From Chitinophagaceae bacterium (lineage in GTDB: Bacteria; Bacteroidota; Bacteroidia; Chitinophagales; Chitinophagaceae), in NCBI GenBank assembly GCA_947447465.1, contig CANFKE010000008.1, positions 1 through 64,000 of the forward strand: a stretch of DNA of 64,000 nt, in the 5' to 3' direction. A program made the position numbers and the translations under genes. The notes below the pieces were generated by a model. The model was not told where the DNA came from. It ran no database searches and saw only the letters and a list, made by a program, of their open reading frames with translations. Below, piece by piece: positions 55,587 to 62,927 of the stretch (position 1 is its first letter; each line of letters starts with the position of its first letter).

Positions 55587-57065
55587 ATGAATAAAGACAT
55601 TTACAATACCGACATTAACTCTCAAAATGATATTGAGCAACTTTGGGAAAAGTGCCTTGCTATCATAAAAGATAATGTCAACTGGCGTACCTACCAGACT
55701 TGGTTTGAACCGATCAAAGCCGTTAGCCTGAATGATAATATCGTTACCCTTCAGGTACCGAGCCAGTTTTTTTATGAGTGGCTTGAAGAACATTATGTAG
55801 AACTACTGGGTAAGACCATCAAGCGTGTACTGGGTAAAGCAGCTCGCCTTGAATACCGTATTATGATGGAAGGCAGCAGCGCACAGCGCAATCCTGCATC
55901 TATCAATATGCCGGGTAGTACACATACACGCCCGCCTAAAGAGAATAACTTCATAGACATGCCGCTGAAGTGGGATGATCCGCACAATATAAAAACGCCT
56001 TATGCCATCCCCGGTCTGAAGCGTATGCAGATCGATCCGCAGCTGAATGCTAACTATGTGTTCGATAATTATGTTGAAGGTGATTGTAACCGCGTAGCTC
56101 GTTCTGCGGGTTTGCATATCGCTCAGAAGCCAGGTGCTACTTCATTCAATCCTTTGGTAGTGTTTGGTGGCGTTGGTTGGGGTAAGACCCATCTTGTACA
56201 GGCTATAGGTAATGAAGTACGCAGATTGCATCCTAACAAGGCAGTACTCTATGTTAGTGCGGAAAAGTTCATCAACCAGTTCATAGATCACGCCAAGAAT
56301 AATGAGATCAATGATTTTATACACTTCTATCAGTTGATAGATGTATTGATCATGGACGATATCCATCTTTTTGTTCCTGCTGTTAAAACACAGGATGTGT
56401 TCTTTGCTATCTTCAATCACCTGCACCAGAGTGGTAAGCAGATCATCCTTACCAGCGATACCGCACCACGCGATATGGAAGGTATGCAGGAGCGCTTATT
56501 GAGCCGCTTCCGTTGGGGATTGAATGCCGATATACAGGCGCCTGATTTCGAAACGCGCCAGGCTATACTCCGAGTAAAAATGCGTCATGAAGGTTTGGAA
56601 ATACCTGATGATGTAGTGAAGTATATGGCTTACAATATCCAGAGCAATGTACGTGAGCTGGAAGGTGCACTGATAGCATTGTTCGCACAGGCTACGCTGA
56701 ACAAGAAAGAAATAGACATGGATCTGGCCAAGCGCGTCATGAAGAACTTCGTGAAGACCGCTGCCCGTGAAATGACCATAGAGAACATACAGAAACTGGT
56801 ATGCGATTACTACCATGTGCCGTATGAGAAGTTGCTTACCAAGACACGTAAACGTGAAGTGGTACTGGCTCGCCAGATAACCATGTACTTTGCGAAGAAG
56901 TTTACCAAGCAGTCTTTAAAGACCATTGGCGACCACTTCGGCGGCTTCGACCATACTACTGTTATTCACTCTTGCCAGACGGTTGAAAACCTGATGGAAA
57001 CAGATACTGAATACAAGGAAAATCTGATGGAACTGCTACAGAAAGTGCAGTTGGCCAGCATCTGA
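55587..57065 (+). CDS. dnaA: chromosomal replication initiator protein DnaA
   Basis: Binds DnaA boxes at oriC and opens the duplex. I start at the ATG at 55587 (MNKDIYNTDINSQNDIEQLWE); an in-frame TTG at 55575 is less likely. The 492-residue protein has domain I with YQTWFEPIKAV, a linker domain II, AAA+ with Walker A GGVGWGKTHLVQAIG (about 202-216), Walker B VLIMDDIHLF and sensor TSDTAPRDMEG, and domain IV with the DNA-binding signature FGGFDHTTVIHSCQ (about 455-468). Standard length. It follows a 725-bp gap behind the E2 gene. Confidence 0.96.
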   Translation: MNKDIYNTDINSQNDIEQLWEKCLAIIKDNVNWRTYQTWFEPIKAVSLNDNIVTLQVPSQFFYEWLEEHYVELLGKTIKRVLGKAARLEYRIMMEGSSAQRNPASINMPGSTHTRPPKENNFIDMPLKWDDPHNIKTPYAIPGLKRMQIDPQLNANYVFDNYVEGDCNRVARSAGLHIAQKPGATSFNPLVVFGGVGWGKTHLVQAIGNEVRRLHPNKAVLYVSAEKFINQFIDHAKNNEINDFIHFYQLIDVLIMDDIHLFVPAVKTQDVFFAIFNHLHQSGKQIILTSDTAPRDMEGMQERLLSRFRWGLNADIQAPDFETRQAILRVKMRHEGLEIPDDVVKYMAYNIQSNVRELEGALIALFAQATLNKKEIDMDLAKRVMKNFVKTAAREMTIENIQKLVCDYYHVPYEKLLTKTRKREVVLARQITMYFAKKFTKQSLKTIGDHFGGFDHTTVIHSCQTVENLMETDTEYKENLMELLQKVQLASI

Positions 57066-57130
57066 TAAGTACTCATAACAGTGCCAAGATATTAGAAAAT
57101 AAAAAAGAAGTAAAATTTTGAAAATTTCTT

Positions 57131-57160
57131 TTGTTTTATTCTCAGAACTCTTATCTTTGC
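57131..57160 (+). promoter_or_regulatory. promoter of the tRNA-Ser/tRNA-Pro region
   Basis: TTTG (57131-57134) and TATCTTTG (57153-57160) are 18 bp apart, a full match to the -33/-7 consensus. It lies 52 bp before the tRNA-Ser start. Confidence 0.75.
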
Positions 57161-57212
57161 ACTCCCTTAACGAAAGCGGAAAGGGAATTATCCGGTACTA
57201 ATAAAATACTGA

Positions 57213-57302
57213 GGTGAGGTGGGAGAGAGGCCGAATCCACTAGTTTGCTAAACTGGCGTGCGTCGTTAAGATGTACCGAGGGTTCGAATCCCTCCTTCAC
57301 CG
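57213..57302 (+). tRNA. tRNA-Ser (anticodon GCT)
   Basis: Acceptor GGTGAGG (57213-57219) pairs with CTTCACC (57295-57301), discriminator G at 57302. Anticodon arm CTAGT-TTGCTAA-ACTGG gives GCT, followed by a class II variable arm and T-loop GTTCGAATC. Reads AGU/AGC. CCA is not encoded. Confidence 0.94.
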
Positions 57303-57353
57303 CTGATTACTATTAATAATCGGCTGCTAACAGAAATGTTGGCGAACATTGTC

Positions 57354-57427
57354 CGGGAAGTAGCGCAGGCCGGTAGCGCACCTGGTTTGGGACCAGGGGG
57401 TCGCAGGTTCGAATCCTGTCTTCCCGA
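57354..57427 (+). tRNA. tRNA-Pro (anticodon TGG)
   Basis: Acceptor CGGGAAG (57354-57360) pairs with CTTCCCG (57420-57426), discriminator A at 57427. Anticodon arm CCTGG-TTTGGGA-CCAGG gives TGG; T-loop GTTCGAATC. 74 nt without CCA. Its 3' half is repeated at 57504 and in part at 59117. Confidence 0.94.
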
Positions 57428-57428
57428 C
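57398..57428 (+). repeat. tRNA-Pro 3' end repeat, copy R1 (in the intact tRNA)
   Basis: 31 bp that recur exactly at 57504-57534 (R2). The shorter 57413-57431 segment (19 bp) recurs exactly at 59117-59135 (R3). Confidence 0.95.
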
Positions 57429-57437
57429 TCTTATAAT

Positions 57438-57467
57438 AAGCCTCACAGCAATGTGAGGCTTTTTTGT
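57438..57467 (+). terminator. terminator after tRNA-Pro (T1)
   Basis: AAGCCTCAC pairs with GTGAGGCTT around AGCAAT, then a T-run. The same hairpin, with one base changed, occurs at 59142-59170. Confidence 0.85.
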
Positions 57468-57503
57468 TTTTATTCCTGCAGCGCATCCCGACTCTGGTCG
57501 GGA

Positions 57504-57534
57504 GGGTCGCAGGTTCGAATCCTGTCTTCCCGAC
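57504..57534 (+). repeat. tRNA-Pro 3' end repeat, copy R2 (candidate attachment site, left)
   Basis: Exact 31-bp copy of the T-arm and acceptor 3' side of tRNA-Pro. The sequence before it, with hairpin CCCGAC-TCTG-GTCGGG (57487-57502), does not form a normal anticodon arm, so this is not a functional tRNA. Confidence 0.9.
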
Positions 57535-57543
57535 ATAATACAC

Positions 57544-57579
57544 ACACAATGGACTGATTTTCAGTCCATTGTGTTTTTA
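57544..57579 (+). terminator. terminator after copy R2 (T2)
   Basis: ACACAATGGACTGA (57544-57557) pairs perfectly with TCAGTCCATTGTGT (57561-57574) around TTT, followed by a T-run. It differs in sequence from T1. Confidence 0.85.
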
Positions 57580-57804
57580 GGGAACAACATAAGAACAAAA
57601 TACGTTCTTACCCCCCTATCCTTTTAGTTCTGTTACACAGAATTACACAATCTTTAAAAAATCTCCTCTTCTATTGATAAAATTCCAATAGTTCTCCCCC
57701 TTTCTATAAATAATCCATTCTCCCACAAAACAAAATCCAATCTGGGATATATAACATTACACCAAGACCGAAACGGTTCATGGATAAAAAACCACCCCTA
57801 CAAA

Positions 57805-58047
57805 ATGAAGAAAAGATATGTAGATGTATCGTTCCAAAGTTTTCTGAGACACCGATTGAATGAAGGAGTAAAATTGAAAACCAAAGAAGAGGAAGAACCA
57901 ATTGAAAACGAAGAGGAGGAAGGTGAAGAACCTACCCCAGAACCAATTGAAAAAAAGAACTCAAAAAAGAAAGTTGATACCATTGATGAGATTGTAAACG
58001 ACTATAAAAAACTAAGAGAGGAGTTTGATAAGATTTTTGAGGACTGA
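57805..58047 (+). CDS. small acidic protein of the mini-island
   Basis: An 80-residue protein beginning MKKRYVDVSFQSFLRHRLNE, with a Glu-rich middle (about 27-48) and a Lys-rich then helical C-terminus (KKVDTIDEIVNDYKKLREEF). It has no signal peptide or known domain. It is the first of three overlapping or nearly abutting small genes. A shorter out-of-frame ORF starts 25 bp earlier (57780) but is less likely. Existence as a gene is a moderate inference from the tight gene spacing. Confidence 0.6.
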   Translation: MKKRYVDVSFQSFLRHRLNEGVKLKTKEEEEPIENEEEEGEEPTPEPIEKKNSKKKVDTIDEIVNDYKKLREEFDKIFED

Positions 58048-58060
58048 TACGGGAGAAACG

Positions 58061-58300
58061 ATGTATGATACTAACATGATGAGAGAAACCCTCAAAGTAT
58101 CGAAGTCTTTCCTGATAAGGGAAATGAAGAAATACAACTTTCTGGAAACTGATTATATCCGATATAAAAACCAAATCCTTTACACGGAAACCTCATTTTT
58201 TGAGTTCATTGAGTATCTGGTAAAGAACCGATTGATAAGGGATATAGACGAGTTAAGACGGGAGGTTGATAAAATGATTATAAACACCGATGGACTATGA
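58061..58300 (+). CDS. small possible DNA-binding protein of the mini-island
   Basis: A 79-residue protein starting at the ATG at 58061, which has GGGAG at 58051-58055 in front (rare for this genome); an in-frame ATG at 58025 overlaps the previous gene. The sequence MMRETLKVSKSFLIREMKKYNF followed by YIRYKNQILYTETSFFEFIEYL suggests a helix-turn-helix with a short wing, resembling excisionase-like or phage repressor-like proteins. No family recognised with certainty. Confidence 0.55.
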   Translation: MYDTNMMRETLKVSKSFLIREMKKYNFLETDYIRYKNQILYTETSFFEFIEYLVKNRLIRDIDELRREVDKMIINTDGL

Positions 58301-58439
58301 AAAATTGAGGTGTCTCAATAAGAGTATGACCGAAAAAAAACTAAAACTCTCAAAGGAAAAAGACCCAAAGAAGAAACAGAAACTAGATTTACAAATTAAG
58401 ATTTTGGATTTGAGAATAAGATTAGAAAAATTGAAATAA
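58290..58439 (+). CDS. 49-residue basic protein of the mini-island
   Basis: Starts at 58290, inside the last codons of the previous gene (overlap 11 bp), and continues in one frame to a TAA at 58439. It is very rich in Lys and Leu (MTEKKLKLSKEKDPKKKQKL, from Met 13 on) and should form one amphipathic or coiled helix. A shorter start lies at Met 13 (58326). The overlap with the preceding gene supports reality; the role is unknown. Confidence 0.45.
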   Translation: MDYEKLRCLNKSMTEKKLKLSKEKDPKKKQKLDLQIKILDLRIRLEKLK

Positions 58440-58522
58440 ACTATAAAGAAAATCAACGGACAATTAGTTATTCACTTCTGTAAAAAGTGAGAAAAATAAA
58501 GGGGTTAGAACAATAGTTTACA

Positions 58523-59101
58523 GTGAAATCACTTTATCTCGTGTTGCCTGTTATCATAGGTTTTGTATCGTGTTCGGAGAATGGTGCCGATAAAACTCAA
58601 CCAGCAAGCGAAAGACACTCAAAGCTTAATGCCTTTCTTGAAAAGATTCCATCTATTACATTACCTATTGAAATACGAGGATGTTCTATCAATACACAGA
58701 GTCTGACAAGAGTTGATAACAACAAATTTATATCGGCGAACGTAAACTATGGGTATGGAAAGCTAGAGCCGAATAGCAAATTTACAGCTGTAGTCTTTCT
58801 TGCAAGTGCCGATTGTGAAATACCTGTTTTGGCAACCTATGATAAGTCCGGCAACAAAATAGACGAAAAGGAGATCAACATTGGTTATTGCGGTTCCGAT
58901 TGCGGATATACTTGTAACGAGATAATGAGCATAGACAACAACAAGAATATTTTTACTGCTGATACGATTTCATCTTACGACTGTGACAGTTTAGGTAATG
59001 CTATACCTGGAACTGAGCAACATTACGTAATCTATAAACAAGGGAGAATATTAGAAACGGGAAAAATTGAATTGTCTAAGGAGATAAAAAAACAACTATA
59101 A
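58523..59101 (+). CDS. lipoprotein of the mini-island
   Basis: A 192-residue protein with GTG start and lipobox PVIIGFVSC (Cys about 17). The mature domain, rich in Asn, Asp and Tyr, carries several Cys (ASADCEIPVLATYD, IGYCGSDCGYTCNEIM) that could form disulfides. The stop codon lies 15 bp before copy R3. No family recognised. Base composition agrees with the other island genes more than with the surrounding genome. Confidence 0.65.
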   Translation: MKSLYLVLPVIIGFVSCSENGADKTQPASERHSKLNAFLEKIPSITLPIEIRGCSINTQSLTRVDNNKFISANVNYGYGKLEPNSKFTAVVFLASADCEIPVLATYDKSGNKIDEKEINIGYCGSDCGYTCNEIMSIDNNKNIFTADTISSYDCDSLGNAIPGTEQHYVIYKQGRILETGKIELSKEIKKQL

Positions 59102-59116
59102 AGCGGTTCGAAAGTT

Positions 59117-59135
59117 ATCCTGTCTTCCCGACTCT
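59117..59135 (+). repeat. tRNA-Pro 3' end repeat, copy R3 (candidate attachment site, right)
   Basis: 19 bp identical to 57413-57431, with GGTTCGAA at 59105-59112 before it, as in the T-arm but separated by five extra bases. It is followed by a near-identical copy of the tRNA-Pro terminator. Confidence 0.9.
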
Positions 59136-59141
59136 AACATA

Positions 59142-59170
59142 AAGCCTCACAGCAATGTGAAGCTTTTTTG
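59142..59170 (+). terminator. duplicate of the tRNA-Pro terminator (T1 copy)
   Basis: AAGCCTCAC ... GTGAAGCTT with the same loop as T1 (one base different), followed by a T-run. Likely the original terminator of tRNA-Pro or a copy left by integration. Confidence 0.8.
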
Positions 59171-59226
59171 TTGTTGTATCAATTTTGGACTTGTTTGGCA
59201 TAAAATAGACTGCCTGTTAACTATTC

Positions 59227-59826
59227 TCAGTGTTCGGCATATTCTATCTCCACTATCACCTCATTTTCTCTGCCCACCACATCCCATGGCGCATTATATC
59301 CAAGATAACTATAAGCACCTTTTACTTTATAGCCGCCGGCAATCAGCATATCTTTCAGTTGGCCTATCTTACGCTGTATCTTTTGTTCATTGGCATATCC
59401 TCCAAACTTCAAAACAGCAAAATATCCTTCTTTTGAATAGTGGAGATCTACTTTGCTGTCATTGGGTGCCGGCAGTTTATCAAGTGTATAATCTGAAGGC
59501 ATCACAAAGCTCATTTTACTTTCGCTATTGCTCTTTTCAATGTGCACCGGTGCTGTCATAGCGATCTTTTCAGATGATCGATTACCGCCGAATATATAGC
59601 CTGCAAGAGTACGGAAATTAGAACTGCTGCCGCCCATATAGCTATCACCTTTTGTGGTGATAGTTGCCATGATGGCTTTGGGGTAATATCTTATCTCAAA
59701 TCCATTGGCCGATTTTATCACTTTGTATGGCTGGCGTTCCACTCTTTTGTTTGCTGCGTAGGTCATAGCGGTGTAGCTGATAAGTAATACTAGAATAATT
59801 GCGGTCAATACTTTATACCAAGGCAT
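59227..59826 (-). CDS. SOUL family heme-binding protein
   Basis: A 199-residue protein with an N-terminal membrane helix (MPWYKVLTAIILVLLISYTAM, probably an anchor or signal) and a SOUL domain: FEIRYYPKAIMATITTKGDS, FRTLAGYIFGGNRSSEKIAMTAPVHI and MSFVMPSDYTLDKLPAP, classic SOUL motifs. Family members bind heme or related tetrapyrroles; the His ligand is not conserved in all. Role in this organism unknown. Confidence 0.9.
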   Translation of the reverse strand: MPWYKVLTAIILVLLISYTAMTYAANKRVERQPYKVIKSANGFEIRYYPKAIMATITTKGDSYMGGSSSNFRTLAGYIFGGNRSSEKIAMTAPVHIEKSNSESKMSFVMPSDYTLDKLPAPNDSKVDLHYSKEGYFAVLKFGGYANEQKIQRKIGQLKDMLIAGGYKVKGAYSYLGYNAPWDVVGRENEVIVEIEYAEH

Positions 59827-59992
59827 ATTTGATGATTATTGTTTGTTCCGTTGTTGTAAGACAAATATACCCAATCACACAGTTAATGGTTATTGTATAT
59901 TTCAACACGGGTATATACATCTATGGCACATGTAAATAGTGTGCCATAGAATAGCTATCGCTTACTACTACGCTTTATTGTGCGTATGTTGA

Positions 59993-62428
59993 TTAGAACT
60001 GTAGTCTGTAAATAAAATTAGGGAAGAAACCCAGTTGATAAGTGGTAGATATGGATCTGCTACCATTGTCGTAGGACTGAGAAAATACATTCTGATGGTT
60101 GGTCACGTTCTGAAGGTCCAATGAGAATGTTTGAGACAATTTGTGTGCTTTACTGTTGAGTACAAATCCCATTTTAAAGTCCAATCTGAAGTAATTGTCA
60201 TAACGACTGGTGTAGGCATAGGTATCGCTTTTCAGTACAGTATTGCCTGCAAGTTGAGAGGTCGCAAGGTCTATAGGGGTATGATAACGTCCGCCGGCAT
60301 TGGTGAATTTCAGGTCCATAGAAAGTTTATTTCGTTTGCCTGCCCCTACTTTAAATTCTTTACCAGCAAGTATATTATACACATATTTACCATTGAAGGC
60401 AGTGTTATGCTCCACACCATCACTGCCTTTGTATTTAGACTCGTACAATGAAGAGGTGAACAATCCATAATATCCTTTGCTGAAGAATTTTTCAATGGTC
60501 AGTTCTGCGCCATAATTGGTGCCTGTGCCATTATTTTTAAGATTCAACGAAAGGTCTGGTTTAAAGCTTGCACCTGTATTGAGCATAGAATAGCTGCTGG
60601 CAAAAGAATCAACGGGAACGTCATAGAGGTATTGATAATACACTTCAGCTTTTACGCGCCAATCCTTAAATGGTTGCCAGTCATAGCCCAGCACATAATG
60701 CTGACTCTTGGTAAAACCCAGTTCTTTGTTGGTGCTAGTTGTCGCATTTGGTAGCTCATTGTAATAAATGTTAGCAGGTTGCATTTGCGCATGTAGCCCG
60801 AATCCGGCGCTTAAACTGCTGTTGCTGCTTATCTCGTACTTCAATGCCATTCTAGGCTCTAATGACACTGATCTTGTATTCAGGAATAGCTTTTGGCTAT
60901 GCAAGCCTATATTGGCGGTCAGTTGCTTGTTGATATTGTACTTCACATGTGCATATGCCTGTGCCAGATGGGTAGTGTTGTTGTTGTCCCATATCTGCAT
61001 CCAGTCGGGCATATTACGACGGGTACGATAATAGAGATCCATATTGATCAGTTGATCTTGCAGACCAACTTTCAGGAAAAGCCTGGAACTGAGTTTTGAA
61101 TTGTAGGCAACTGAAGCAGTATAATTGGTTTGGGTCACTTGCTCATCTTCTATACTCTTGCTGCTTCTGCCGGTATCTGCGGTAGATTGAGCCTGTGTAT
61201 TTTTGGCATAATTGAAGCCCAATGAAGAGGTGATATAAGAACGGCTATTGAGTATCTTAACATGTTTCAGACCTATGATACCAATAGCACTGTAAAGGTC
61301 TGTATTGTCAGGCGGAGCGTACAGGCTTCCTGTTTTACCTCCGGTTATACCTATGCTGCTGTTCGCCAGAATCCCAAACAAGCTGAAGGTTCCAAGTGGG
61401 GTATTGCCACTCGTGATTTTGAATGAAAGGTCTTTATAAGACGGTGTTGCTGCGGTGCCTATATTTATGCCCAGTGTGGATGCCAGAAATGCTACCGATT
61501 GTCGATAAGCAACAAGATAAGATGCTCCGCTGCCTTTGGATATCGGTCCTTCGGTCATTCCCTCCAGCCCTGTTACCAGCCCCATCTGAAAGGTATGCTC
61601 TCTCTTTTCGGTATTTCCGCTTCTGAAGCCCAGGTCGAATACGCCGGCAATAGCATTGCCATATTCAGCCGGGAATGCAGAGGTAAAGAAATCCGAATTC
61701 TTCAGCATATTGGTGTTCAGTGCGCTCACTGCTCCACCTGTGGTGCCTACGGTAGCAAAATGGTTAGGGTTGGTAACATTCATGCCATCTATACGCCATA
61801 ATACTCCTACCGGCGAATTACCCCTGATCACTATATCGTTTCTGGAATCATCCGGTGCGCTTACCCCTGCAAAATTAGCCGCCAGGCGGGCAGGGTCACT
61901 TCTGCCTCCCGCATATCGGTTCACCTCTTCCATTGAGAACGTTCTTGCGCTTACCGTGGCAAGTTTATTGATAGCAACACTTTTGTCTGCGCCATTGATA
62001 ACAACCTCTTTGAGCCTCTTAAAGCTTTCCTCCATACTGATGTCCAGAATGGTCTCTTTCCCCGATGTAACAACTATGTTGGGCAGATAGACGTCTTTAT
62101 ATCCATCATAGTTTATTCTCAATTCATACCTGCCCGGTGCAATATTGCCTAGAACGAATTTGCCTGAAGAATCAGAAAAAACAGTTTGCTTCTCTGTATC
62201 ATTGACTATAAAACGCACTGATGCCCCTCGAATGGATACCAATGAGAGTTTATCTACAATATTGCCACGTATATTCTGATAGTTACTTTGTGCGGAAAGA
62301 CAAAAGGGTAGGAACGTAAAAATTAAGATAAAGCAGGTGCGGAATCTTACTGATGATTTTGGTGAGTGGATTGGTATAATATACTTGCGTTCATTAAGTA
62401 ACGCCCTCATGGTATTATGCATATACAT
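59993..62428 (-). CDS. TonB-dependent receptor with carboxypeptidase-like N-terminal domain
   Basis: An 811-residue outer-membrane receptor. A signal peptide (about 24-48, CFILIFTFLPFCLSAQS) lies behind an N-terminal extension; starts at 62428 or 62410 are possible. It is followed by a carboxypeptidase regulatory-like domain (IRGNIVDKLSLVSIRGASVRF, GKFVLGNIAPGRYELRINYD), a plug domain (about 155-300, GNSPVGVLWRIDGMNVTNPNHFA) and the beta barrel, ending FPNFIYRLQF. No SusD gene follows, so it is not a typical polysaccharide-utilisation pair. Substrate unknown. Confidence 0.9.
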   Translation of the reverse strand: MYMHNTMRALLNERKYIIPIHSPKSSVRFRTCFILIFTFLPFCLSAQSNYQNIRGNIVDKLSLVSIRGASVRFIVNDTEKQTVFSDSSGKFVLGNIAPGRYELRINYDGYKDVYLPNIVVTSGKETILDISMEESFKRLKEVVINGADKSVAINKLATVSARTFSMEEVNRYAGGRSDPARLAANFAGVSAPDDSRNDIVIRGNSPVGVLWRIDGMNVTNPNHFATVGTTGGAVSALNTNMLKNSDFFTSAFPAEYGNAIAGVFDLGFRSGNTEKREHTFQMGLVTGLEGMTEGPISKGSGASYLVAYRQSVAFLASTLGINIGTAATPSYKDLSFKITSGNTPLGTFSLFGILANSSIGITGGKTGSLYAPPDNTDLYSAIGIIGLKHVKILNSRSYITSSLGFNYAKNTQAQSTADTGRSSKSIEDEQVTQTNYTASVAYNSKLSSRLFLKVGLQDQLINMDLYYRTRRNMPDWMQIWDNNNTTHLAQAYAHVKYNINKQLTANIGLHSQKLFLNTRSVSLEPRMALKYEISSNSSLSAGFGLHAQMQPANIYYNELPNATTSTNKELGFTKSQHYVLGYDWQPFKDWRVKAEVYYQYLYDVPVDSFASSYSMLNTGASFKPDLSLNLKNNGTGTNYGAELTIEKFFSKGYYGLFTSSLYESKYKGSDGVEHNTAFNGKYVYNILAGKEFKVGAGKRNKLSMDLKFTNAGGRYHTPIDLATSQLAGNTVLKSDTYAYTSRYDNYFRLDFKMGFVLNSKAHKLSQTFSLDLQNVTNHQNVFSQSYDNGSRSISTTYQLGFFPNFIYRLQF

Positions 62429-62546
62429 CGTTAGACGATGATGGATGCATATTCCTTTTAAAAGGAGTAATTTATTTTGTAAATAAAATTGATTATCAGT
62501 GATCGATATGTTATTGAGTAATTTATTTTATGATCTTCACAAACCT

Positions 62547-62583
62547 ATAAAACAAAAGCTGCCCTGTTGTGCAGGGCAGCTTT
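62547..62583 (-). terminator. intrinsic terminator of small lipoprotein 3
   Basis: Minus-strand AAAGCTGCCCTG (62583-62572) pairs with CAGGGCAGCTTT (62566-62555) around 5 nt, followed by TTG and a T-run. Confidence 0.85.
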
Positions 62584-62605
62584 AAAAAAAATATATCTTA
62601 AAGAA

Positions 62606-62824
62606 TTACTTCTTCTTAGCTTCAGTAGCTTCAGCTGGCTTAGCCGGCTGAGCAGTCATTGTGTCAACGTGCTTAGTTGTATCAGCAGGAGCTGGAGCAG
62701 CTTCAACCGGAGCTGTAGTAGCCATTGCAGAATCAGCCTTTTTTTCTTCAGTTTTTGCACCACCGCAAGAAGCAAGGAAAAGACCCATTGTAAGAGCGAA
62801 AACGCTTAATTTTACTAATTTCAT
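62606..62824 (-). CDS. small Ala/Lys-rich lipoprotein (family member 3)
   Basis: A 72-residue lipoprotein (lipobox LASC, Cys 20). Its first 40 residues are nearly identical to those of the 48594 protein (MKLVKLSVFALTMGLFLASC, GGAKTEE, DSAMATTAPVEAAPAP). The second half differs: DTTKHVDTMTAQPAKPAEAT and a Lys-rich end. It lies 14 kb from the other two and on the opposite strand, with the same upstream element. Envelope lipoprotein of unknown function. Confidence 0.82.
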   Translation of the reverse strand: MKLVKLSVFALTMGLFLASCGGAKTEEKKADSAMATTAPVEAAPAPADTTKHVDTMTAQPAKPAEATEAKKK

Positions 62825-62846
62825 AATTTCTTTTTTAGATTGTTAT

Positions 62847-62880
62847 GAATGTTAATACCCAAATGAAGAAAAGGTAACCC
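62847..62880 (-). promoter_or_regulatory. shared upstream element of the small lipoprotein family (copy 3)
   Basis: On the minus strand GGGTTACCTTTTC begins at 62880 and TATTAACATTC at 62857, 23 bp later; ATG at 62824. Confidence 0.65.
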
Positions 62881-62927
62881 AATAATTGAAAATATTTTTG
62901 AAATCGTTTTCCGGGTCAAGATTTTTT

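Larger units (their letters stand above)
57504..59170. mobile_element. candidate 1.6-kb mini-island in the tRNA-Pro 3' end
   Basis: Flanked by tRNA-Pro 3' end copies R2 (57504-57534) and R3 (59117-59135 plus terminator copy to 59170). The interior is visibly richer in A and in AAA/GAA codons than its neighbours and contains three small overlapping genes and a lipoprotein gene. No integrase or transposase is seen, so it may be a satellite that uses a helper integrase or a remnant of a larger element. An alternative is decay of a tandem tRNA repeat. Confidence 0.55.

Noticed and set aside
57313-57557. Open frames on both strands across tRNA-Pro and its copy
   Set aside because: They owe their length to the repeated tRNA sequence and contain the same words twice (for example GRRFESCLPDS-like). 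They are not genes.
59101-59170. Second tRNA-Pro gene at the right end of the island
   Set aside because: Only the 3' side is present; no anticodon or D arm precedes it and the T-arm has five extra bases.
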